Origin: Deltaproteobacteria bacterium
Lineage (GTDB): Bacteria > Myxococcota_A > Polyangia > Haliangiales > Haliangiaceae
Length of the DNA stretch: 64,000 nt
Reading direction: 5' to 3'
NCBI GenBank assembly: GCA_020630875.1
Contig: JAHDIH010000003.1
Span: 83,971-147,970, forward strand
The notes beneath the pieces were generated by a model, which ran no database searches, had not been told where the DNA came from, and saw only the letters and a list, made by a program, of their open reading frames with translations. Both the position numbers and the translations under genes were made by a program. Below, piece by piece: positions 20,462-29,783 of the stretch (its first letter is position 1; each line of letters starts with the position of its first letter).

Positions 20462-20723
20462 TGGCTGCCCCGAACCCTGGGCAGGTTGCAATAGACTCCG
20501 ATGTTTTCTTTGCAGGATCCAACACGCACGCCACAGACTCTTTAGACACTGTGCTGATGCACTTTCGTACATGCGTATCGATCTCCGACTCCTTGTCGCG
20601 ATTTGTCGACAACCCTTCTAGGCCTCGAATTTTGATGAACGCTTTTCTACAATCTTCTTTCGATGGTCCGTCGCAACCGATAGCTGAGATTAGAAGTACT
20701 ACTACAAATAATTTTTTCACCAT
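20451..20723 (-). CDS. Small lipoprotein of the CDP-alcohol operon
   Basis: A 90-residue protein with a signal peptide and lipobox (LLISAIGC, Cys 17). The mature 74 residues are helical with four Cys (CRKAF, CISTV, CVLD, CPGF), likely forming two disulfides. It overlaps both neighbours: 7 bp with the nucleotidyltransferase upstream and 11 bp with the propeller-like gene downstream, which argues for translational coupling. Family not recognised; small Cys-paired lipoproteins of this kind are common in Myxococcota. Confidence 0.65.
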   Translation of the reverse strand: MVKKLFVVVLLISAIGCDGPSKEDCRKAFIKIRGLEGLSTNRDKESEIDTHVRKCISTVSKESVACVLDPAKKTSESIATCPGFGAANEK

Positions 20724-21511
20724 GGTTCAGTCTCTTTTCCTAACATACTTTCTGCTCGCTGCAGATCTTGCGAAGTATCGATTTCACGCCAACTGCCCTC
20801 GATAACGATAGGCTCCAACCGAACGTTGCGATCGATTAAATGCTGCAAATAATCGGAGAGGTATGCGTTTTGAAATGTCTTGGCGCGAACGAAGGGCTTT
20901 TCTTGATCTTCATACCGAGCCACCAGTGCGTGCAGTTCGTTTCGAAAGAAGTCAGCAGCGGAAGCCGACATTTTCATCAATCCAATGTATTCACCAGACG
21001 CATCTTCCACGGAGACGGCGCCCTTCCCCACTAAGCTCAACGCACCATCTTCGTAGGCCGCAACTTCGGCTTCTTCAAGTGGGTGTTCTGTCCGACCTTC
21101 GTAGATACTTCGAAAATCTTTGTCGCAAATCAGTCCGTAGTCGGCTTTGCTCTCCGCGGCAACTTTTGCCACGGCATGGGTAAAAATAATGTCTGAGTAG
21201 GAAATCAGTACTTCCCCCGTGATAAAATCTACGGCTTTATAGAGAGAAAGTAACACGTTGTTACTCTTGAAATCGTCGTTGCTAACAAACTCGATGGGAA
21301 GTGGAGAACGATCAACAATCGAGTCGAGACACTCTTTCAAGTAGCCTCGAATGATTACCACTTTCGTAACTCCAGCTTTTGCAAACGCATCAAGTTGACG
21401 CTCCAAAATACTTCGTCCCAACACAGGAACTAGGCACTTGGGCCGATTGTCGGTGTAGGGATGCAGTCTTCTGCCCATCCCGGCAGCTATGATGATCGCT
21501 GTTAATTCCAT
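20717..21511 (-). CDS. Sugar-phosphate/alcohol-phosphate nucleotidyltransferase
   Basis: A 264-residue NTP_transferase-fold enzyme. The nucleotide-binding signature AAGMGRRLHPYTDNRPKCL (9-27) includes the conserved Lys25. A Mg2+-binding Asp lies in ISYSDIIF near residue 108. It resembles LicC-type and inositol-phosphate cytidylyltransferases. The next gene upstream encodes a CDP-alcohol phosphotransferase, joined by a one-base TAATG overlap, so the pair probably makes a CDP-activated polar alcohol and then transfers it to a lipid or polyol. The exact alcohol (choline, inositol, glycerol or other) cannot be read from sequence. Cytosolic. Confidence 0.8.
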   Translation of the reverse strand: MELTAIIIAAGMGRRLHPYTDNRPKCLVPVLGRSILERQLDAFAKAGVTKVVIIRGYLKECLDSIVDRSPLPIEFVSNDDFKSNNVLLSLYKAVDFITGEVLISYSDIIFTHAVAKVAAESKADYGLICDKDFRSIYEGRTEHPLEEAEVAAYEDGALSLVGKGAVSVEDASGEYIGLMKMSASAADFFRNELHALVARYEDQEKPFVRAKTFQNAYLSDYLQHLIDRNVRLEPIVIEGSWREIDTSQDLQRAESMLGKETEPW

Positions 21512-22233
21512 TACATTTTACTTTCGAACCTACCAAGTTTGAAAAATACGATGGCGTAGGTTCTTAGGAAATATAGCGCATGAATCGACGCGAAGGCCCA
21601 TAAAAACCAATCCATTCGATTCAAGAGCGCAGCGATCCAAATGTATTGGGGATAGTGGACGAAAATTCTACCAATCCAGTTGAGAAGCCAAACTATCAGT
21701 TGAATCGGTCCCCTTTTGTTTGGTGACGGGGGAGTTTCTGCTTTTGGACCGGTGTACTCCGGTCGACGTGTGAACGACGTTAAAGCCATGCCTGCGGACA
21801 AGGCAAGAAGACCAAAGAGTCCGACGAGCAAATACCTGTCATCGGCAGCCTCGAATGCGACTCGAATCGAAACCGCCACCATTAGCATCATTGCCTTAAT
21901 CTCATCCATCAAAAAGTCTAAGTGATGACCGATGGGGGATCCTTTTCCTCGAGCCCGTGCGAGCTGGCCGTCTGCACAGTCGAGAATGAAAGAAAGCTCA
22001 AAAATGATCGCAAACATCACCAACCAGAAATAGCTCGGCAAAAACGCCAGAATTACCGCAGCGATCGCACAAACCAGGAAAGATAAGAACGTAATTTGAT
22101 TGGGGGAGATCCTTGTATTCTTAACCAACACGACCACCACCGCCGCCGGTGGGCGGCAAAGAAACTCAGTGAACCAGTTGATATCATTGTTTTTCTTCGT
22201 CGACTGATAAATGTTTCGTATGGCAGCTAACAC
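21511..22233 (-). CDS. CDP-alcohol phosphatidyltransferase family membrane protein
   Basis: A 240-residue inner-membrane enzyme with about six hydrophobic helices. The complete family motif D-x2-D-G-x2-A-R-x8-G-x3-D-x3-D is present at residues 85-110 (DCADGQLARARGKGSPIG followed by HHLDFLMD), including both metal-binding Asp pairs. Such enzymes exchange CMP of a CDP-alcohol or CDP-diacylglycerol for a hydroxyl acceptor. Being paired with a cytidylyltransferase-like gene points to a two-step pathway like inositol- or choline-phosphate transfer. It is the first gene of an overlapping minus-strand operon and its 182-bp upstream region is shared with the divergent SIR2-like gene. Confidence 0.85.
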   Translation of the reverse strand: MLAAIRNIYQSTKKNNDINWFTEFLCRPPAAVVVVLVKNTRISPNQITFLSFLVCAIAAVILAFLPSYFWLVMFAIIFELSFILDCADGQLARARGKGSPIGHHLDFLMDEIKAMMLMVAVSIRVAFEAADDRYLLVGLFGLLALSAGMALTSFTRRPEYTGPKAETPPSPNKRGPIQLIVWLLNWIGRIFVHYPQYIWIAALLNRMDWFLWAFASIHALYFLRTYAIVFFKLGRFESKM

Positions 22234-22415
22234 AGCTGCAGGTCTACCTCAGAAACGTAAGTGTTTGATAGTGAGAATAAAATTCAGTCACAAAATGAAT
22301 CCCCTTGAGTTTAGGTGACGATGTAGGTAAGTTGCGCCTGTCTTGGCGCTGAATGGTCAGAGCGGGATTGAGAACAATTTTTTACAACATATTAGAAGAA
22401 AAGGAGGGGTTTAGG

Positions 22416-25400
22416 ATGCTTGAGCACACGATCCCAGAATCACTTGTCGACAAAATTAAAAACGGAAAAGTCGTTTTAGTTGTCGGAGCCGGCCTCGGAA
22501 TTGCAACTTGGAAGAACGTTCTAGAAAAAATGAACGAACATCTCGCTAAAAGAGATGAACCTGGAGACGCGGAGGCTAGCAAAGACGTTGGCAAACTTCT
22601 AACCAAAGGAGCATTTGCTCCTGCCACCAGCTTTCTGGGCCGAGTTCTTGGCCAAGAGACCTGCGACAGTATTATTCGCGAGCATTGGAGCAACGTCACC
22701 GAGATGCCGGAAGTAGCCTCCGCACTGGGTAAACTACCAATTCGAACCACCTGGACGACGTTCCCAGGAGACTTGCTAACGGAAGCCTTGAGAAAAGGCG
22801 CAGACGCCAGTTGGCCCGATATCCAAGTCTTCACCTACGCAGACGTCGATAAGATTACTTCCAGCGGACGCAATCTCGTCAAGATTCTTGGAGGACTCGA
22901 CAATTACGTCGTTACGCCACAGTCCATCAGGCGCGTGATGTCCGGCGCTGAAACGTTTAAGAACTATGCCAGAGAGCACTATCACGACACCACCCTCCTC
23001 TTGGTGGGCTTCCGCCACGGAGACCCGGATCTTACGGCCGTTCTCGACCGAATCTTCGGGCAATTCCCATTGCCGACCTCAAATCACTACCTCGTGGCTT
23101 CTGGTATTGGTCCGGTTGCTAAAAGTGAGCTCGAATCCGAGCATCACATTGAAGTGATTAATCTCGAAGGCAAAGGGGCCGATCAAACGGCGCAAGAAGC
23201 TTTCATTGGTTTCATCGAAGACCTGGTTTCGAAATGCGACGGGGCAGGAATCAACGACGAAGTACCAGATGCTTCGGATACGGAGGGCTGGCTGGACTGG
23301 CTCGCTCGCAATCCTGGTGATGCAACGGCGCTGAACGCGCTATCAACAATTACGGAACAAGCGCTCGCAGACAAAAACTGGGACACCGCTATCGCTTCGC
23401 TACTAGGTCGCCTAGAGCATGCCACCGATCAGCGCGGGAGCCTATGGCTCGAGCTCGCGGATGCCTACGAAGGAGCTGACGAAACAGAGAACGCTTTCGA
23501 AGCACTAACTGCGGCAATCGATGAAGATCCAACCCAAACCCATTTGCTGGACCGAGCAGAGAAACTCGCAGACCAAGGACAACTCTGGACGGATCTTATC
23601 GCGGACATCTCAGAGATCGCTTCAGGAGTGAAGAACAAGAACATCGCGTCGGTGTATTGGAGCTACGTTGGCGACTGGTACGGACGCTACGGCGACCGAC
23701 CAGACTACGCGGCATCATCGCTAAAACAAGCCCTGCGACTCGATCCAGACAACCATAAAGCCAACACCCTACTGGCAGACAGCCTCCGCAAAGTGGGACG
23801 TTGGGTAGAACTGGCAGACCATTGGGAGTCCATGGCAGGTAAGGCCTCAACCGACGATCAAAAAGTCGACTTGTACCTTTCTTTAGGCGAACTCTACGAA
23901 GGACAACTAGCGAGCACGCCGAAGGCTGCCGAAGCTTACGAAAATGCTGCAAAATTTGACAGCGGAGAAGACTCCCTTGTGGCCCTCGAGCACCTCTACA
24001 GAGGAAACGAAAGGTTCGGAAAGCTGCAAGACGTACTGAAAAGGCGTCTCGACATTATCGGAAAAGATGACAGCAGAGCTGTCGCAATTAACAAAGAGAT
24101 CGCGGCATTGGCGTCAGGCCAAACTAAAAATCCTGGTGATGCCATCCAATCGCAAGAAGCTGTACTCAGTTCCAATCCTGAGGACATCGGAGCGCTGAAG
24201 CAGCTGGAACAGCTGTACGACAACTCTGGAGATACTTCCGGATACATCAGCACTCTTGAAAGAATTGCTTCAGCAGAAACAGGAGAAAAACGGATTGCGG
24301 CGTTGCGGAAACTAGGTGCAGAACTGGAAGCATCCGAACGAATCGAAGAGTCTATCGAGCGCTACAAAGAAATTCTAGACACCAAGTCGGATGACGTAAT
24401 CGCTTTTTCTCAAATCGAAAGACTGCTTCGCGAGAAGAAGAAATGGTACGATCTCGTTGAGGTCTACGAACAACACATCTCCGTGGCCGACGCGTCTGAG
24501 AAATTAGATCTTCATAAGCAAGTTGCTGAGCTCTACGAAAACGAGCTAGACGACCCTCATCGCGCGATCGAGTTTCACCTCAATGTGGTGGGCGAAAGAT
24601 CGAACGACAAAGAATCCATCGAAGCACTGGGACGACTCTACGAACGAACAGAAAGTTGGGAACGTGCCGCAGAAACGCTATCGCAAGCGGCAACGTTCGC
24701 GAGCGGAACTCCTAACGAAGCTCTTTATTGGGGCAAAGCTGGGATTTCTGCAAGAAATGCTTCAGCCAAAGAAGAAGCTAGAGTTTATCTGGAAAAGGCA
24801 CTGGCGCTTGCACCCAGAAACTTGGAAGCGGCCCGAGCCCTTGCTGATTTGCATATCGAAGAGAAAAACTGGGCAAGTGCCATACAGACGTACGTACGTT
24901 GTGCAGAGTCCATCGACAATACGGTAGAACGAACGGCCCTTCTAAACGACGCCGCCGAACTAGCCTCGACCGAATTAATTGATGAAGCACAAGCTTTAGA
25001 ACTACGATTGCGCATCCTGGAACGAGATCCTGAAAACCTTGAAGCAGGACAGCTCGTTGCACCTCAGCTTCAAAAGGCAGGACGACTCAAAGAAGCATTG
25101 CCGATTCTTGAAATGCTTGCACGCAAAGAGACAGACGACCGCTTAGAACGATCGCGTCTTTACGCGAGTCTCGGTGCTACCGAACAAAGTATCGGAACCT
25201 TGGACCGAGCTGCCGCCTTCTTCCGGAAAGCGGTGGAGGCAGATCTAGACAACCTAGATGCGGCTGTGGGACTTGCCGACTGTACTTTGAAACGAGCGGA
25301 AAACGCCAAAAGCGAAGAGCTCTATCGCGAGGCAGACAAGTCGTACAGACAAGTTCTTGCTCGACATCGAGGCGCCTTACCTGAGAGCACGGTAGCTGGC

Positions 25401-27224
25401 ATTTGGTTTAATCTCGGCGAAATCTCTACTGCCACAGGCGATAAGAGAAAAGCAGAGAGTTCCTACCGGCGAGCACTCGAACTGGACTCCCACCACCTTC
25501 CGACAATCGATGCGTTGGTAGCGGTGGCATCAGAGAAAGGCGACTGGAAAACCGTCATTGATGCAAAGCGTGAGCTTTTGGAAACCCAACAAGACGAAGC
25601 GAAAGCAGACACCTACGAAGCCATCGGCGATCTCTACGCCAAGAAACTTAACGACCCAGTCAGTGCTCTGAGTGCCTATCAAGAGGCCAAGAAACATCAC
25701 TCGAAGTCTAGAGTTCTTCTGCACAAACTACTCGACATTTACCAAGGTCAGAAGCAATGGCGAAGGGCCGTCGAAGTAATCGCTGAGCTGGCTATGCACG
25801 CGGACAGCAAGGAACACTCCGCCAAGTACAACTATACAGCAGCGGTAATCGCACGAGACAAACTCAACGACCGCGACTTGGCCGTCGAGCAGTTCAACTT
25901 GTGCCTCGACAACGAACACGACCATGACAAAGCTCTCGCTGGAATAGATGGAGTGTTGTCTTCTTCTGGAGACTACAGGCAACTGGCTCGCTCCTACCGA
26001 AAAATGTTGAAGCGAATCGGCGACGAAGGGTCACCGGAAAGACTACTAGCTCTTTGGTCCAGACTGGGAGACATCTGTGCCAATCACCTAGAAGACAAAG
26101 ATGCAGGAATCGCGGCGTACGAAGTAGCAGCGTCTCTTGCGCCACAAAACACAGAGCTTCACGAAACACTAGTGGAACTCTACTTGTCTTCTGGAGAAGA
26201 AAGACGAGACGACGCCATCGATGAACTGCAAGTTCTACTTAAGCAAAATCCGGACAGAGCGGAACTCTACAGAGCCCTTTCCAATCTCTACAGAGAAGCT
26301 GGTGAAGTAGACAAAGCATACTGTCTGGCTCAAGCATTGGCATTCCTCAACAGTGCCAACACCGAAGAAAAACAACTCATAGAGAAGTTTCAAGCAGAGT
26401 CGCTCAAAGTTGCGTCACGCAGATTGACAGAAGAGCTTTGGCAAAAGGCCATTCTTCATCAAGAAGAAGACCGTCACGTAAGTGCTGTCTTCGGCGCTAT
26501 CGGGCAAACGCTTGCCAACTCAAGCGCTAAACCCGCGGCGGCTTACAATCTGTCTGCGCAAGACAAGTTGGAAGCTGGCAGCAGTAAGGTGTCTAAGCTA
26601 ACGAACTATGCAAAAGAAGTTCTAGGTTTGGAAATTGGAGCTCAGCTTTTCGCCACAAGCGAAACCGAAGGTGAAATCAAGGTTGCTAATACCACGGATG
26701 GTTCAAAGCTCTCTCCGTCATTGCTGCTCCCAGCAAGCTACACCAAAGCATTGCCTGAGCGAGAACTAGTCTTTCATCTGGCCAAGCGACTCAGTTACTT
26801 CCGAAAAGAGCGCTATGTAAACTATGCCCTACAAACGGTACCAACTCTTGAGGCCGCGTTCGAAGGCGCACTCGTAGCATCGGGAGCGAAAGACGTTCCC
26901 ACCGATGCGGCAGCCCAGTACGTAGGAAAGATTCAAGGACTGCCGCAAGCCATTCTCGACCAAGTTTGCGTGGTCGGTAAGCCCTTGAAGGACGAGCTTG
27001 ATGACGGACTTGTAACGAACTGGCAGTCCGCCACGGATTTGTCAGCCAACCGTATCGGACTCATTCTTTGCGACGACCTTGAGACAGCCGCAAAAGCAAT
27101 TGCGGTTGAGAAAACCGGACTGTCAGGAATCTCAAAGAAAGACAGATTACGCGACCTGTTAGCGTATGCGGTGTCAGAAGAGTACTTCACCGTCCGACGC
27201 CATCTTGGTCTATCTGTAGAATAG
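22416..27224 (+). CDS. Giant SIR2-like / TPR-repeat protein with M48-like C-terminal domain
   Basis: A protein of 1602 residues from ATG 22416, which has an excellent Shine-Dalgarno (AAGGAGG) 10 nt upstream; an earlier in-frame start at 22353 lacks one. Residues about 10-270 look like a SIR2_2-type Rossmann domain: VVLVVGAGLG (19-28), RTTWTTFPGDLL (110-121) and LLVGFRHGDPDL (195-206). The usual catalytic Asn (TTN) and His (KLHG) appear replaced (TTW at 111-113, KILGG at 156-160). Residues about 290-1380 are roughly 30 TPR-like helical hairpins. The last 200 residues (RELVFHLAKRLSYF, SANRIGLILCDDL) resemble a degenerate M48-peptidase module without HExxH. No signal peptide, so cytosolic. Function unknown; a sensor or scaffold is inferred. 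Confidence 0.75.
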   Translation: MLEHTIPESLVDKIKNGKVVLVVGAGLGIATWKNVLEKMNEHLAKRDEPGDAEASKDVGKLLTKGAFAPATSFLGRVLGQETCDSIIREHWSNVTEMPEVASALGKLPIRTTWTTFPGDLLTEALRKGADASWPDIQVFTYADVDKITSSGRNLVKILGGLDNYVVTPQSIRRVMSGAETFKNYAREHYHDTTLLLVGFRHGDPDLTAVLDRIFGQFPLPTSNHYLVASGIGPVAKSELESEHHIEVINLEGKGADQTAQEAFIGFIEDLVSKCDGAGINDEVPDASDTEGWLDWLARNPGDATALNALSTITEQALADKNWDTAIASLLGRLEHATDQRGSLWLELADAYEGADETENAFEALTAAIDEDPTQTHLLDRAEKLADQGQLWTDLIADISEIASGVKNKNIASVYWSYVGDWYGRYGDRPDYAASSLKQALRLDPDNHKANTLLADSLRKVGRWVELADHWESMAGKASTDDQKVDLYLSLGELYEGQLASTPKAAEAYENAAKFDSGEDSLVALEHLYRGNERFGKLQDVLKRRLDIIGKDDSRAVAINKEIAALASGQTKNPGDAIQSQEAVLSSNPEDIGALKQLEQLYDNSGDTSGYISTLERIASAETGEKRIAALRKLGAELEASERIEESIERYKEILDTKSDDVIAFSQIERLLREKKKWYDLVEVYEQHISVADASEKLDLHKQVAELYENELDDPHRAIEFHLNVVGERSNDKESIEALGRLYERTESWERAAETLSQAATFASGTPNEALYWGKAGISARNASAKEEARVYLEKALALAPRNLEAARALADLHIEEKNWASAIQTYVRCAESIDNTVERTALLNDAAELASTELIDEAQALELRLRILERDPENLEAGQLVAPQLQKAGRLKEALPILEMLARKETDDRLERSRLYASLGATEQSIGTLDRAAAFFRKAVEADLDNLDAAVGLADCTLKRAENAKSEELYREADKSYRQVLARHRGALPESTVAGIWFNLGEISTATGDKRKAESSYRRALELDSHHLPTIDALVAVASEKGDWKTVIDAKRELLETQQDEAKADTYEAIGDLYAKKLNDPVSALSAYQEAKKHHSKSRVLLHKLLDIYQGQKQWRRAVEVIAELAMHADSKEHSAKYNYTAAVIARDKLNDRDLAVEQFNLCLDNEHDHDKALAGIDGVLSSSGDYRQLARSYRKMLKRIGDEGSPERLLALWSRLGDICANHLEDKDAGIAAYEVAASLAPQNTELHETLVELYLSSGEERRDDAIDELQVLLKQNPDRAELYRALSNLYREAGEVDKAYCLAQALAFLNSANTEEKQLIEKFQAESLKVASRRLTEELWQKAILHQEEDRHVSAVFGAIGQTLANSSAKPAAAYNLSAQDKLEAGSSKVSKLTNYAKEVLGLEIGAQLFATSETEGEIKVANTTDGSKLSPSLLLPASYTKALPERELVFHLAKRLSYFRKERYVNYALQTVPTLEAAFEGALVASGAKDVPTDAAAQYVGKIQGLPQAILDQVCVVGKPLKDELDDGLVTNWQSATDLSANRIGLILCDDLETAAKAIAVEKTGLSGISKKDRLRDLLAYAVSEEYFTVRRHLGLSVE

Positions 27225-27239
27225 CACATAACTCGATCA

Positions 27240-27270
27240 TGACGGTCGTGGGGTTGTCCCATGGCCGTCA
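27240..27270 (+). other. Long hairpin between the SIR2-TPR gene and the HEAT lipoprotein gene
   Basis: TGACGGTCGTGGG (27240-27252) pairs with CCCATGGCCGTCA (27258-27270) around a 5-nt GTTGT loop: 13 positions with two G-U wobbles. It lies between the two stop and start codons and is not followed by a T tract, so it is not a classical terminator. It may stabilise or separate the two transcripts. Confidence 0.5.
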
Positions 27271-27288
27271 GTTGGCTACACTTCGCGA

Positions 27289-28995
27289 ATGCTACGCGTA
27301 TTGCTTGCAACTGTCTTTCTTGCTGCTTGTAGTTCCGACGACAAAAACGTTGCGGGACCGTTAGTCCCACAACCTGTTCAGCCTGAAGGAATGGGTAAGA
27401 CGGCCGACGAAAGACTACTTCTTGCGTTGCACGAACGGCTCGGACAAAACTGGTACAGTTTCATTTCAGACTGCGAAAAGCGATTGGAGAAAGACCATCC
27501 GTTAAATGACAGGTCGCTAGCTTCCAAAATCCTTCTTCGCATCGACCCAAGTGGCGTGTTAGTAGACGCTTCAATCGACCGAACGAGCGGCAACGATGAC
27601 TTTGACAATGCAACGCTCGAAGTTGCCAAAGATATTCCCCTGATAAAGGTAGCTGCAGAGACACTATCCGATGATGGAACGGCGCGCGTGTATTGGACCT
27701 TCGCACGCGACGAAAGAATGGCGAGTCCCAAACTTGCTGAAGTAAGGCGAACGCACCTGCCACTCACCCAAGCTGTAGAACAATTTGTAACCTTGGGACG
27801 ATGGGACATCGCTGCGCAGAGGCTCCGCCATGACATGCTGCAAACTCAGGAGCCTACCCCGGAACAAACAAGTGCCACCGTACGCTTGTTGTCCGTTGCC
27901 CTAGAGAACTCTACTCGCTCTAAAGATAGAGGAGCTCGGGTCGCAGCGTTTCAAGCAATCCGTCCCCTTCCTGAGGTAGTAACGACACAGGGACTACTTG
28001 AAGCACTAACCAAAGCAGAAGACTCAGAGGAAAAAGTCAGCATTATTTTGGCGCTCGAGCCCAAACAAGACGAAGAAGTTACCAAACGTCTTGAGTTAAT
28101 GCTCGAAGAACCAGACACCACCGTCGCGAGCGCGGCTGCAGGAGTCTTAAGTCGAGGGGGCCACAAAAATTCCGTAGAAGCCTATCTCGCCAGAACAAAA
28201 ACCGACCAAGGGAGACTTCTGATCATGCTACGGGAAAGTGCTGTGGCTGGATTTGATGACGACGTTACGAATATTGTGAGTTCTGCTACCGAAGCGGCGG
28301 CAACGCTCGGCTGTCAAGTGGCGGGAGCACGCTGGAATGCCAACATCAACATGGGCAAAGCTCTCGCTCATGGACTAAACAGCAAAAAGAAGTCTGTAAG
28401 ACGAGCATGCGCCAAAGCGATCGCTGATGGAATCGTCGGCAGAAAAAGCAAAGCGCTTTACTGGAAAGTCATGGAGAAGATGAAAACGAAAGATGCGACT
28501 TTCAAGGCGCACTTGATCGTTGGGGCTGCGGTGTTAGCTCCATCAAAATTCAAAGATATTAGTTATCTTTCTCGCAAAGACAGCAAGAGCCCAGAACTAA
28601 TGCGAGCATGGATGCGAGCCTCTTCTATCGCAAAGTTCGCGCATGCAAGCAAACTGAAAAATGCCGCGGCGGGTACAGATGACGTACTCTCTGCGACGGC
28701 GTTCGAATTAGCGAAAGACTCTAACGTTGATTTGACCGAACAAGCGAAGTCGGTGACGGCTTCGAGTCCCAAAAGCAAAATTCTCCCCGCCGCCCATTTC
28801 TTTGAGGAAACAAAATGTTTGGAATTTTTTAGAACGGCCGTAGACCACGACGTAAGAGAAGCGGGATTCCGCTGTTGGGTCCACAAGAGAGGCCAACAGG
28901 CCTCTGCATCTGACGTCATGCAGTACGTAATGCGAGCTCAAACTGAAAAAGACCGCATCCTATTCGCATCGGTTTGGCTATCTTCATCGAAATAG
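27289..28995 (+). CDS. HEAT-repeat lipoprotein with TonB-C-like domain
   Basis: A 568-residue protein with lipobox LAAC (Cys 14). Residues about 45-145 resemble a TonB/TolA C-terminal domain (ILLRIDPSGVLVDASIDRTSG then DNATLEVAKD), found also in lipoproteins that are not TonB. Residues about 150-560 are HEAT-like helical repeats with regularly spaced Ala/Leu helices. Probably anchored in the periplasmic or outer-membrane face, acting as a protein-binding scaffold. It follows the SIR2-TPR gene by 64 bp, across a hairpin, and overlaps the next gene by 22 bp, so the three or four genes to 30.3 kb may be co-expressed. Confidence 0.65.
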   Translation: MLRVLLATVFLAACSSDDKNVAGPLVPQPVQPEGMGKTADERLLLALHERLGQNWYSFISDCEKRLEKDHPLNDRSLASKILLRIDPSGVLVDASIDRTSGNDDFDNATLEVAKDIPLIKVAAETLSDDGTARVYWTFARDERMASPKLAEVRRTHLPLTQAVEQFVTLGRWDIAAQRLRHDMLQTQEPTPEQTSATVRLLSVALENSTRSKDRGARVAAFQAIRPLPEVVTTQGLLEALTKAEDSEEKVSIILALEPKQDEEVTKRLELMLEEPDTTVASAAAGVLSRGGHKNSVEAYLARTKTDQGRLLIMLRESAVAGFDDDVTNIVSSATEAAATLGCQVAGARWNANINMGKALAHGLNSKKKSVRRACAKAIADGIVGRKSKALYWKVMEKMKTKDATFKAHLIVGAAVLAPSKFKDISYLSRKDSKSPELMRAWMRASSIAKFAHASKLKNAAAGTDDVLSATAFELAKDSNVDLTEQAKSVTASSPKSKILPAAHFFEETKCLEFFRTAVDHDVREAGFRCWVHKRGQQASASDVMQYVMRAQTEKDRILFASVWLSSSK

Positions 28996-29771
28996 CTCTC
29001 GCTGTGGTAGTGCACCACACTAGCAGTATTCCAATAAAGCAAGGTGTTATCAATCCGCCTGACAAAAGCGAACTACGAGAAGTTGCGTTAGAATGCAACA
29101 AAGTGTTGCCTCGGCACGAGCTTTGCCGACAAATTCATACTAGCAAACGACAACTCATTCAGTCGTTTTTCATGGACCGGTACGAAGTAACCGTCCAGCA
29201 ATATAGAAATTGTATTTCTCACAAGAAATGTAGTTCGAAGCCAATTGCCTTAGGACCAGCAGCCGCGTTTAGCAACGACCACCTTCCCATGACCTGGGTT
29301 TCGCTGCGCGAAGCTAAAAGCTATTGCGCCTTTGCGGGCGGGACCCTTCCCTCTTTGGGGCAATGGCAAAATGCGTTTAAAAAGAATCAATACCCATGGG
29401 GCAACCGTTTTAGGGCCAATCGAATCAATCATGGTATGGCCGTGATACCAAACCACTACAGAGGGACCATTTATCAATACGCTGTCCGTCCACAGCTCAT
29501 GCCCGAGGGATCCGATGGCTTCTCAGGTCTGCACCAAGGCAGCGATAATATCTCTGACATGACCCCGGATGGTGTTTATCATCTTGGTGGGAATGCAGCG
29601 GAGTGGACAGATGAAAAACTCCAGGGATTGTCAGTGGTTAAAGGTGCTTCATGGTTAAGTCCGGCATATATGGCCCACCGCTTAGCTTACCGTTTAGAGG
29701 ATGGTAGTAGTCGGTTTGCGGATGTTGGGTTTAGGTGCGTTCGCCCAATAGCCATCCGCCGAAGCCTGTGA
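28974..29771 (+). CDS. Formylglycine-generating-enzyme-like (SUMF1) domain protein lacking active-site Cys
   Basis: A 265-residue protein of the FGE-sulfatase superfamily. Landmarks: FFMDRYEVTVQQYRNC (about 65-80), LPMTWVSLREAKSYCAFAGG, LPSLGQWQNAF, YPWGNRF, LGGNAAEWTD and the C-terminal GFRCVR. In true FGE a segment like SYLCHxSYC supplies the two copper-binding cysteines; here the aligned segment reads ASWLSPAYMAHRLAYR with neither. It is therefore probably not an oxidase but a binding or structural member. The TTG start at 28974 gives a leader-like hydrophobic N terminus (MAIFIEIALAVVV), suggesting export. It overlaps the HEAT lipoprotein gene by 22 bp. Confidence 0.72.
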   Translation: MAIFIEIALAVVVHHTSSIPIKQGVINPPDKSELREVALECNKVLPRHELCRQIHTSKRQLIQSFFMDRYEVTVQQYRNCISHKKCSSKPIALGPAAAFSNDHLPMTWVSLREAKSYCAFAGGTLPSLGQWQNAFKKNQYPWGNRFRANRINHGMAVIPNHYRGTIYQYAVRPQLMPEGSDGFSGLHQGSDNISDMTPDGVYHLGGNAAEWTDEKLQGLSVVKGASWLSPAYMAHRLAYRLEDGSSRFADVGFRCVRPIAIRRSL

Positions 29772-29783
29772 TAAGGAGTAGAC

